Shown: in pieces, positions 12,614 to 22,352 of the stretch | How the letters are laid out: the number at the start of each line of letters is the position of its first letter | Numbering within the stretch: position 1 is the stretch's first letter | Source of the DNA: Flexamia atlantica | Lineage: Eukaryota > Arthropoda > Insecta > Hemiptera > Cicadellidae | Length of the DNA stretch: 64,000 nt | Direction of reading: 5' to 3' | NCBI GenBank assembly: GCA_035578135.1 | Contig: JAQJVK010000029.1 | Coordinates: forward strand, 2,505,728-2,569,727 | Notes under the pieces: generated by a model | The model's database searches: none | The model's input: the letters and a program-made list of their open reading frames with translations, nothing else | What the model was told of the DNA's origin: nothing | Translations under genes and position numbers: made by a program

Positions 12614-15125
12614 GAAGAAAACCTAGAACATAACAAGATTAGTAACACATAGCCAGGAAAACCTGGAGAAAAACACAGCTAAAACAGAGAACTGTAAAAG
12701 CAGTCACGAAAACAATAAGCTGAAAAGAAAAACAATACACAAAATAACACAGGAATCACAAGTATCAAGAATCACCAGGCAGGAGAGAGCACGTCCACAC
12801 CCAATCACAGCTGAGCTGAGACCTGGGTGAATCACCTGGCTGAGCTGAGCTGAATCACCAACAATGAATTTCAAACAAAGAATTTATCAATTACTTACAA
12901 TTGAAAGTATCGTAAGACAATTTACGCCATTCGGTCAATTTGGGTATGAAAACCGATTAAAAATGAAGTATAAAGTAAATTTTTCCCCCATTAGAGGCGT
13001 AATATGACCCTAATTTTAATTATTGTCGACTAAAATAATGTCTAGTTTATAAAAATAACATTCATTACCCAATAACACAATTTACATGGATTTCACAAAT
13101 AATTCCTTATGGCATACTCGATTGGGCTGGCTTCGCACCATTGATAGTGATTCTTATAGTTGAATTTTCGTTTGTTAAAGTTATAACCCAGCATATTCCT
13201 CTTTAACTAGTCGAATTAAAGGATTATATTTCAAAATATACCAAGGTTTTTCCCTTTATAAGTTTACTACAAGCCGAAATGTACGGATCTGTACAATTTT
13301 GAGGAAATTTGGTAGGCAAATTTTCAATTGCTAATAACTTTGGTATTTACTGACCGAATCTAATATTTTTGGCCTTAAAAGTTGCGTCATTATATGGGCT
13401 TTAAAGTTCATTTACCCTCGCTTCTACGGTGTCAACTATTATCTCTCCAGATTCAAGGTTACCCCTGCCAAACCAGACTTTGCACTATAGTCAACCTTTA
13501 AACACGACAATCATTCGATTATTTTAAGACTCATACAACTTGAATTTTTACTCTAGGGTCTTGATTTCCTTTCCTACAAAGTTTATATAGCACATATTTT
13601 TCATAAAAGTAGACAAAAGTATTTCATTTCCCACTCCAAGTCTGTAATTAAGCTGCCCATACGGCCGGACTTAACAATTGATTCGAGACTTATCAGCACT
13701 TGTATTGGTTTTGTTGTATGGCTAGAAGTGTAGTTTTGTACAGTTTTCCATATTAATTGGTGGACACTCTAAAAAATTTCAACAAATTTCATAAATTAAA
13801 AAAAACTTAAAAAACGCAAAAAAATACTGACTAATTAATTGAGATAAATGAATTTTTTTATATTAAAAGGAAAAATTGTTACCCGGCACGGATTGTAACC
13901 TGACCTTTCATTCAGCGTCCTGGTGCTTTTAAAAGTACAGGTAAAATTCAACTAAAAGACGAGTAGAAAACATAAAAATTGGTCCGTTCATGAAACTTGC
14001 AGGAAACGTAGTACTTACCATTAAAATTTGACGCCTGAAGAGTCCCTAGTGATAGGGGGGGTGGAAGTACCTTTTTGGGGGGGTTAAATTTTGGGGGGTA
14101 GTGATTTTAGGCCTTAGTTGGCCTAGATCTCAACTAGATGAAGTAGCATAGCAAGTGTCATCAAGATATGGTGATATATAAGCAGGGTAATTTTCCCCCA
14201 AAGGGTGACGTAAGGGCAATAAGTAGGCCTATGCAAAAAATCAAACAATGGCTTGACTACCTCATTTAGTTTAATGCTGCAATCCCATCATTTTATCAAA
14301 CCTGGATTAGTAAAGAAAGATGAACTCACCATAATATACGCATAACTTTGAAATAACACTATCGCTAAATTTGAAAGCGGTATAAACTGCCAAGAAATGT
14401 AAAATATCCTCATTTTAAGAGGCAGAATCTACAAAATATTAAAGAACCTAAATTCTCTGCTACTAAACAGTATAACTTATGATTGTAAAAAATGTAATGT
14501 GTAAACAAAAGTGACTTTACCATGACAATATTCAATTAATTAAGGTCAACATATGACAATATTCAATGAATTTTCAATAATTTAACGAATTAACGAATTT
14601 AATGTTCGATTATTGTGCCATAGTGCCATGTGAGATTGTTATGAGAGGTTTAAATAACAGATATGAAAATAATAAAGGGGAGCACTTGGCTTGGAAAGAG
14701 GTATTACTCTGAATCACTTTATGGAGGGTTTAAGGTTTTAAATTACTATGCATCATTTTTATTTTTTTATTTTTTTTTTTACTGTATTTTTAAGATAGGA
14801 CATGTATGGCCTTTTAGAGAACAGATCTTATTAATATCAAAATGTTAAAAATGAATTCTAAACATTTACTTGTTGATAGGCATATCCATTATTTCACTTC
14901 CACTATCACTCCACTTTTACGAAATTGCCCCTGGGTGGCCTTAGGCCCACTCCCGCACTAAACGTTCACAAACTTATACATATTTATCCCGGATCTTCTG
15001 CGGTGGACTGCCAGATCTTCTGTCTGCGTGGCTCACTTCTTCCAAGCAGCTCCTCAGCTTAAACTAACCTCTCGACTTAAACTAACCTTAAAGCAACCAA
15101 CTACCGACTGTCGGTGTATATGGAC
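12614..15125. other. Unrecognised AT-rich sequence
   Basis: No gene or repeat family was recognised, apart from a short local 'gctgagctgag' repetition near 12810-12860. Confidence 0.5.
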
Positions 15126-15129
15126 TAAT

Positions 15130-15442
15130 TTCCCAAACTGTGGGGACAAAAACACATTCACCAGGAAAAACACTCGTTTGTGTGAACACTTGCATTAACT
15201 CTGTGGACATGTGTTTTGACTCTTGCATTAACTGTGTGGACATGACCGTCTCTTACATTAGCTGTGGGGACGTCCCCTCAATTTTCAATCTTTTTTTAAA
15301 CTGCTTTCTGCCAATAGAAAAGGAGTGTTTTTGCTTTTTTTGAAATCTAGAGGTCAAATAGAACATATGATGTTTTTTATAGCAGTGTGCCTCGATGTCC
15401 CCATAGTTTGGTAAAAAGCACGAGTCCCCACAGTTATAGTAA
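15130..15442. repeat. CTGTGGGGAC-type repeat, second copy
   Basis: Repeated lines such as 'aactgtggggacaaaaacac', 'aactctgtggacatg', 'aactgtgtggacatg' and 'agctgtggggacgtcccc' precede the GT array. Near 15390 and 15425 the motif is inverted ('gtccccatag', 'gtccccacag'). Confidence 0.55.
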
Positions 15443-15474
15443 TGGTGTGTGTGTGTGTGTGTGTGTGTGTGTGG

Positions 15475-15530
<56 letters not shown>
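15443..15530. repeat. (GT)n microsatellite
   Basis: A TG run is interrupted once by GGATG. It is followed by 'gatgtaaacaaagctagagacg'. Confidence 0.95.
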
Positions 15531-15533
<3 letters not shown>

Positions 15534-16110
15534 GATGTAAACAAAGCTAGAGACGACACCAGTGGTCCGATTTCCATGAAATTTGGCATGTAGGTATAAA
15601 ACCGTGGTATCTTCAGGTATATTTTTCATTTTTTTGAATTTTTGATGTTTAAGGGCATCTACCCCATCAAAACCCATAAAAAATGACAAAAATCCAAATT
15701 TCTCAAAAACGGCTCCAACGATTTTGTTCAAAATTCCGTGATTTTTAGTGCTTAAGATGAGAAACAAAATTACACCACCCGCATGTCTGTAAAGATTCAG
15801 GTTCAGAAGTTATGGGGATTTAAGTGTAAAAAAATTCATATTTTTCAAATTTCACAAAATCTGTGACCTCTAAAGAAATTATACTTGCATCCATTAAATT
15901 TGACTTAAAAAACTAAATAATCTAGTATTTTGAATCATTAGTTTACGTCAACTGGTTGCGGAGATAATTGATATTTTAGTTTGGCGGTAAACGCAGTACG
16001 TTGTCCAATGTTATTCTCATGGCAAATATTCAAAAACCAATATCTCCGTTATTTACTAACCGATTTTGTTAAAATTTTATATATATTAATTTGAGTGATA
16101 GTTAATTGTT
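15531..16110 (+). repeat. R1-related diverged repeat
   Basis: After the GT run come 'tggtccgatttccatgaaatttggcatgtagg' and, near 15930-16060, 'tagtattttgaatcatt', 'cggagataattgat' and 'aaacgcagtacgttgtcc'. These parallel the R1 lines 'ggtccgatcttaatgaaatttggtac' and 'ggtaaacacagtacgttgtccc'. It is probably an older subfamily of R1. Confidence 0.5.
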
Positions 16111-16374
16111 AATTTGTTTTATTTCACTATATATGTTTTCTGGTTTTAAATGACTTGAAGGGAGAAAGTATGTATCACTATTCTGAAACCGTTTATTTAT
16201 TATGCGTTTCTATTGTTTGCTATTTTGTCAATTGCATATAAGTTTGTATTTTTCACTTAATTTTATTTCTTGAAATCTTTTGAGTTGAGGCGGTACAAAC
16301 ATTTATATATGACATTGTTTTTATCCTAATGTTATTATTGTAATAAAGAAAATAAATTTGTGAACGAGCATTTC

Positions 16375-16490
16375 CCGAAGATTTAGGGAAGACAAAAATC
16401 CCATCCCGTCCCGCCCCGAATTTAAGAGGGATGAAAAAAATCCCGTCCCGTCCCGTCCCGAACTGAAAATCCAATCCCGTCCATCCCTAA
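16375..16490. repeat. Degenerate TCCCG-rich minisatellite
   Basis: Several 'tcccgtcccg' blocks alternate with 'gaatttaagagggatgaaaaaaa'-type spacers. The block is GC-rich compared with its surroundings. Confidence 0.6.
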
Positions 16491-17620
16491 ATGGTAGGTA
16501 ACGATTGAAAGATAACGATTGACACCAACAAGTAAATGATGTTTGCAAGTTATTGTTTGTATTATTTAAGTATACATTAAAATGGTAGTTATAGTTGGAA
16601 CACAAAGGAAAGAGAGAAAGTCATTGAGCAAGTGCCTTAATAAAGACGATTTTTCAAAAGATTTGTGATGAAAAATTTTACATATTTTAAACATTTTCCA
16701 CCATTTCTGTATATTTACCATCTTGTGTGTGAATACAATATAAGTGTAAATATATCTGTAAGTGTTGTAAGAAGTTTTTTATTCACATCCAGTGAAAACT
16801 TTTAACACGTGAGAAATAAAAAAAAAAACTTGGTACCATCGTCATAGCACTTCATCTCATTCGGACAAAAACCTACGTCTCAAATGCTTTTAAAATTTGA
16901 GGGCCAAATTCGAAGAGTTTTGAGTTGTACTCAACTTCATATAAAGAAAATAGTCTCAAAAAGTGTTTTACTTACAATTTTTAGTTTTGCATCAAGTTTA
17001 ACTATGATTATATTTTCAGTGTTTTTAGTTCAATCGCCACCGTACACTTTGAAGTTTTAACTCCTGATTATAGATCCACTAAGGTGAAAAAGTTTTATTA
17101 AAAAACCTATGAGCATTCTGGAACTTGAACTTAGGTCATTGGAGTTATGAAGTTTACTACTGGAGAATTTAACCTGTAGGTAATGTTGTTAGTGCTAGTG
17201 CTATTGTTTTAAGGATGCGGCAGTCTGGTCTTTTTATTGATTTATTGTATTACCCGAATAAGGAATTAATTGCATTGTGACATAAATGACATTGCGAACA
17301 AGGCATGAGTAATGTTGAGTGATTCTGTAGTATTGATACCACCAGAATGATATTTCAATGACATATTTCTAATTTTATGTTTAATTTTATTTATTTATAT
17401 TATTAACTTCTTATTCAAAGTGTTACTTGAAATCAAAAGATTGCACTTTAATTGGAGTGCATCAGCCGGATATTGGATTCATCAACCGATTATTCATGTT
17501 GTTGCTGAATACATATTAAACTAAATATTATATATACTCTTATAGAAGCAAAATACTTGCCTGCTTGTTTGCTTACTTAATCGATCATCTAAAAAATGGC
17601 TCTGAGGGTTTCCTTCAAAG
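16491..17620. other. Unrecognised AT-rich sequence
   Basis: No features were recognised. It forms the left flank of element 1. Confidence 0.5.
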
Positions 17621-17624
17621 TCTG

Positions 17625-18471
17625 TGTGCCGTGCGCGTCATTTATATATATATATATATAGCGCGAAACCAGGTACTGGCCATAAAAACCTTAGCAGAGG
17701 CCAGTCCTTCCGAAACTTCTGGAAAGACAGAGGGAAATTTAGGATTTGGAACCCCTGCCTGGCATCTTCCCACTCCACCAAAATCTGCAGGACGATCAGC
17801 ACCCTTCAAATCCAGCTACCAGCGATGAGTATTAAATCATTAGTTAATTGTATCACCGATTAATTTATATTAAATTATCATGTTTTAAATTAGGTTGTTT
17901 TGGGGTGCCGGGGGGAAGAATTCTAGTTGGGGGTTTTTTGCTAAGATGTGAATTTCTGTGGGTTTCGCCTCTCAGAGGCGACCCTTCAAAGTATTACAAA
18001 TGTAGCTTCATCAGGAAATATTGCTTGTCATATTTATCTGCCCAACAATTAATTACTTAGCTCAATAGTTAATTAAACCTTTATTCAGAATCATAGTAAT
18101 CAGCGATTAGACAGTTATGCTTAATTTCAGATAGTTATTCCCAGTCACGTGTAAGGTAGGGCCTTCTGGCATTTGATATAGTTGTACATGGAATTAACTA
18201 CTTAATTATTGTTCATCAAAGCTGGCTTAGGTGACCATATGGCAATGGGCACGATCGGCCTCAGGGTACACCTTCCACCTAGATAAATTATCCTATTCAC
18301 TTTCACAGTTATAGAAATTTCCTCTGATCAATCCTTTCCTGACAATACAGGGCTACCTTATTGTACCTCAGATCCACCCTGGTCCATATTGTTCCAGCCT
18401 GATCCATATTTGGCTATTTCCAACAACCTTTCTCATCATTCTTCCGACAACCAATAACTCCAGCAGTTACA
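17625..18471 (+). repeat. 5' LTR of element 1
   Basis: It begins TGTGCCGTGCGCGTCA and ends 'cagcagttaca'. A short TA run (about 17644-17660) lies near its start and is shorter in the 3' LTR. The empty site for the MITE is at about 18383-18388 ('ccaccctggtccat'). Confidence 0.92.
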
Positions 18472-18474
18472 AAT

Positions 18475-18484
18475 TGGTAGCAGA
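18475..18484 (+). other. Primer-binding site of element 1
   Basis: TGGTAGCAGA begins 3 nt after the LTR. It is complementary to the 3' end of initiator tRNA-Met (...UCUGCUACCA). Complementarity stops after 10 nt. Confidence 0.7.
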
Positions 18485-19846
18485 TATAAAGCCTTTTGCC
18501 ATATTGTAATCTCAGTAATTTAACTTAGCCAGATTTTCACAGCCTAAATTGGTTTTCAACCTGAAAAGGTCCTTGTTAATCCCTGTTTTCTTTACCATGT
18601 ACAGCTTAAGCCAGCCTGCCACTGATAAATAGACCTAGGCCTATGAATCTTAATTTGTTGGCTTTATTTTGTTCCAAATGTTTCCTTTGGGTAGAATTTT
18701 GTTGAAATTTGAATTTTCCAGTTCTGGGTTTAAATGAATTAAGCAATTGCTTTCATGATTTCAATAGCCCAGGCTAGCGGGTTTGCCAAATTGGTTAGGC
18801 TACTAAGCTATTGTCAATCTTATCTTGGTTCCGCTAGCCTATTCAAAAAGTCATTAGGCCTACTTTTTCTTGGTATCTTAAAGTTTAATTTTTTCCGGAT
18901 TTCCTTGGATTAGACATTTTACCTAATTGTAGTTAGAGAAGATCATTGGATCCCTTCCGGCAACCCATCACCAAGCTAGCCTTTTATAAAACAGCTTATT
19001 AAAGTAAACAAATCCTATGGGTACCCTCAGCTCCACTCCGCCAAGTGTTAGGTAGGCTATGTTTGTTTGCTTTTATTGTTCCAGCGCACCCAGGCAAGTT
19101 CCAGGTCATCGCTCGCTTGTGAAGCCTAATTTGTAAATTATTAATTCCTTGCAAGTGGAAATTTTAAATAAATCTTTTTTTATTAAATAAATTTTTGCTA
19201 TTTTTGGGTCCAGTGCAAGGTAAGTTTGTGCATTAAGTTGTGCTCGCTGGAACCCAGTTTCAATTTTGCATTTTTATATATCAGTGCATTAAATCAATTA
19301 CAAATTACAGTGCTTTTTCAAAATTCTGTGTTAGGCTATTGTGGTTATTCAGTAAACAGTGTAGCTTTAAGTTGCTTTTAGCTGTAATATTATTAAAACT
19401 GAATGCATATGGAATGTGCCAACTTTCCTTTTACCCTTGGCCTATTTTATTAAATTTTTACTGTGCAACTTGGTCATTTTGTTAGTTTTAAGGCAACTTT
19501 TATGATTTTACTTGGCGGAGTTGGTTTTTTGTTCCCGATATAACAATTAGGCTGTTTATTAGGCAGTGCTCAGGGCAGGATTAGGTTATGGCAAAGACAG
19601 GTATGAACCTAGGCCCACTAGCCAAACGAAAACTTACACTGCAAACAGTTTGTCTTTTTTTTCAACAGTTTGAAAATTAAATCTTGTCAGTTATAGCAAT
19701 TTAGTCAAATCTCAAACTTGTTTTTTCTTCCCCCGGAAAACCTCAAATCACACCTTGGTTAGTAATTGAATATTTTTTAAAAAGCTTTTGAATATTAAAA
19801 AAAAATTTTCCCCCTGCAGTAAATTTTTTTTGAAACTGAATCCCAA
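18485..19846 (+). other. Element 1 leader
   Basis: About 1.36 kb of untranslated sequence lies between the primer site and the first ORF. No domain was recognised. Confidence 0.6.
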
Positions 19847-20423
19847 ATGGAATCATCACAAGTGACAGAGATTCAGGTGTTAGGCGACTCATTTGCAAAG
19901 CGATTTGTGACATTTTTAAATCGCCCTGAGCAATTAAATCAACCCTTCGGACTTAGTTGCAGTTTTGGAGTGGGCATTTCAGGCGCAAAGGTTTGCGCAA
20001 TCAAGAACCACATTAAGAATCAGCGCATAGTTTTCAACCTTGTCAAGCCTCTTTTGTTATTTATAGGCACCAACGATTTTTTTTGGGCAGACACTGGAGT
20101 CAAGATTTAAGAATGAATTTTTGTCCTTGATTCGTCTATTACGTCGAATGAATCCTGGCATTAGGCTAATTTTGCTACCTCTTCCAAATTATCCTAGAGC
20201 GGGGTATGCATCTTTAGATAGATTAAATAGGGTGAATTCCTTATTTCAAACATTACAGGGAAAGCATGTGAGAGTAATTCAGTTAACTTCAGACTTCTCC
20301 CGCCCAGATTCTTTTCACAAGAACTATGCCTACTACCGTAGGCGAGACGGCATACATTTCAACGATTTTGCCCATAGAGCTTTGGTTCCTTTAGTAAAAC
20401 AAGCAGTAGGTTCCTTTTCTTAG
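19847..20423 (+). pseudogene. SGNH/GDSL-type hydrolase ORF of element 1, frameshifted
   Basis: The first frame (19847-20110, ATG start) contains the nucleophile block GDS with Ser15, a glycine block GVGISG around residues 41-47, and GTND at residues 74-77. The second frame carries on as LESRFKNEFLSLIRLL and ends with DGIHFNDFAH, which supplies the catalytic Asp and His. The frame changes by one base near 20090-20100. Together they would make about 190 residues, the usual size of a compact SGNH esterase. The family hydrolyses esters. Esterase domains are known in CR1-type LINEs, but I know of no standard place for one upstream of gag in Ty3/gypsy. The shift could be a mutation or a recoding site. 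Strong motif match; substrate unknown. Confidence 0.75.
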
Positions 20424-20761
20424 AGAACATGCATTCAGGCCTAACCAATTACAATTTTTTTTGTACAGTTTTTTTACAATTTATTTTATTCAAACCCTAG
20501 ATTTAAACAAATCACATCTTGCCTCCTCTGGCTTTTGAACCTCGGTGCCCTTGCCTCTCATGAATTTTGATATAAATTGCGCTGAGAATTTTTGAAACAA
20601 ATTCTTGTTGTTATTTGTTGATTATTGTTGTTTAATTGTTGTTGTTGGAGTTCTAACATTGTTATTTATTTTGAATTATTTATAATTGTTATTTATTTAA
20701 GGATTTTTTTTCTCTCAACAATATTTTTGGGTGTAAGGGGTTTTCATTGGGGCCGTTGGCA
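20424..20761 (+). other. Spacer between SGNH ORF and gag
   Basis: T-rich non-coding sequence containing short TTGTTG repeats. No splice or promoter site can be defended. Confidence 0.4.
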
Positions 20762-22318
20762 ATGCCGTCCAAGATATACCACCCTCGTGATTTGCCTTTG
20801 GGGACTTCATGGGTTTATTTATTAAATGCCCCGGACGCAGTAACTCAATGCCAGATTTTTGGGCTACAACTTGAAGCAACGCTTTCCCGCAACCGGATAA
20901 TTTTGTCGGAATTTCTCAATCAGCTTGAGTTAAATGGGGACACTCAACCTCTCCCCGAAAACAACCGACCTGACATAGATTTTGAAAATCGACCCGATGG
21001 CCCCGCCCCGGAGGGTGTTCAACTCGTTGACTTCACCGATGCCCCGACCATTCCCACAACTTCCGCCACGATCACACCCGGTCTGCCATTACTGACCTCA
21101 GCTCCCTCCATGCAGGCTCCTGTGTCTCTTCCAGTAACGACCACCCCTTTTGTGACTGCAACCACTCCAGCCCACAGTTGCATTAGTCACGTGACACCTC
21201 AGCCTACCATCATTTCCCCATCCTGGCAAGACGTGGTACATGCAACAGCAATTGCGGTTGGCCAACAGGTAGCCTCAGCAATGGCTCAGTCCAGGGTCAC
21301 CCCTGCCCCTTCTTCAAGCACCCCACAAGTATTTTCTGAATTATTGAAAGCTCTACCTGTAGTATCCGGCGATAACTCAGATCAACTTCTTTCCTTTTTG
21401 GTTCAGGTTCAAAAAATCGAGCAATTGAAGCTCACATCTTCTGAAAATCTTATTATCAACGTTCTCCCACACACTTCCGGCCAGCTTAGGACCTTTTGGT
21501 CTCAAGCTATCACTGATCGCACCTCACTCTTTGAATTGATCACAAAACTGCTAAACTTTTTCGCCCCCCATCAATTGCGCCATTCAATGATTTCCAACCT
21601 CATTTACCGCCCCCAGGGTCCTCAGGAAACCTTGCCTGAATTCGCTGAAAAGCTTCGTGACTATGCCACTCTCCTGTTACCCAGCATGGGTGATAGGGAA
21701 CTTCTTGACATAGCTCTGAATGGTCTGAACAGGCAAACCCGTGCCCACTTAGCCGGTTTGCCAGCTCCCACCTCCCTTCAGGACCTCCTGTCTCTGGCAC
21801 CGCGTATTGAGGTTGTGCGCGACCTTGAGCGTAACGCCACTTCAGCTTACAATACTAGGACCTTCCACCAGGAAACAGCCTATCATCATCAGACCCCAAG
21901 CAATCAGTTTCAGTCACCATCTCACAGACCCAACCACAATAACAATCGTCAACACAGAGCAAATAATCCGCAGAACTTCAGAAATTTTTCTGGTCAAAAC
22001 CAAAACAGGTTCAATTTTTTCTTCAACCCTAGAGTACCTGATTTTCCTTTTGCACATTTTGGGCTTCCTGACACCAGACAGCAGCGTTATCCATCCCCAG
22101 GTTCCCAACAGGGTAACAATCTTAATTCTGGTTCCAATGGGCAGGGAAACTCCAGAGGAGGGAGGCATTGGGCGGTACCCCCCCCTCCAAACAATCAATC
22201 TGCCATGTACGCTTCATTCTTTATGTCTTACCTTCCCACTCAGCAGCATTATCCACCCCCAGGTTTCCCACAAGTCGACAACCCCGATTCTGGTTCCCAT
22301 GACCAGAAAAACCCCTGA
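20762..22318 (+). CDS. Gag of element 1, zinc-knuckle-less
   Basis: The first ATG in the open frame is at 20762 (MPSKIYHPRD), giving about 518 residues. The N-terminal third is followed by a Pro/Thr/Ser-rich stretch. A helical capsid-like core follows, with the retrotransposon-Gag signature LPEFAEKLRDYATLLLP and, further on, LAGLPAPTSLQDLLSLAPRIE. The C-terminal part is rich in Asn, Gln and Pro, with no CX2CX4HX4C knuckle. Its last about 80 codons contain a duplicated module (units at 22079 and 22241). Such proteins assemble the particle and bind RNA. The frame is intact. The stop at 22316 directly follows a slippery run. Confidence 0.85.
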   Translation: MPSKIYHPRDLPLGTSWVYLLNAPDAVTQCQIFGLQLEATLSRNRIILSEFLNQLELNGDTQPLPENNRPDIDFENRPDGPAPEGVQLVDFTDAPTIPTTSATITPGLPLLTSAPSMQAPVSLPVTTTPFVTATTPAHSCISHVTPQPTIISPSWQDVVHATAIAVGQQVASAMAQSRVTPAPSSSTPQVFSELLKALPVVSGDNSDQLLSFLVQVQKIEQLKLTSSENLIINVLPHTSGQLRTFWSQAITDRTSLFELITKLLNFFAPHQLRHSMISNLIYRPQGPQETLPEFAEKLRDYATLLLPSMGDRELLDIALNGLNRQTRAHLAGLPAPTSLQDLLSLAPRIEVVRDLERNATSAYNTRTFHQETAYHHQTPSNQFQSPSHRPNHNNNRQHRANNPQNFRNFSGQNQNRFNFFFNPRVPDFPFAHFGLPDTRQQRYPSPGSQQGNNLNSGSNGQGNSRGGRHWAVPPPPNNQSAMYASFFMSYLPTQQHYPPPGFPQVDNPDSGSHDQKNP

Positions 22319-22352
22319 GGAGGGAGGTGTTAGGCGGAACCCCCCCTCTAAG
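22079..22352 (+). repeat. Duplicated module at the gag-pol junction of element 1
   Basis: 'cagcagcgttatccatcccca' at 22079 recurs as 'cagcagcattatccaccccca' at 22241, an offset of 162. The similarity extends through 'gaggagggaggygttaggcgg'-like sequence to about 22352. The slippery site and gag stop lie only in the second copy, where AGA has become TGA. Confidence 0.7.

Noticed and set aside
14663..14848. 61-codon frame with a Phe-rich stretch
   Set aside because: The Phe/Tyr run comes from a poly-T tract and nothing supports a gene.
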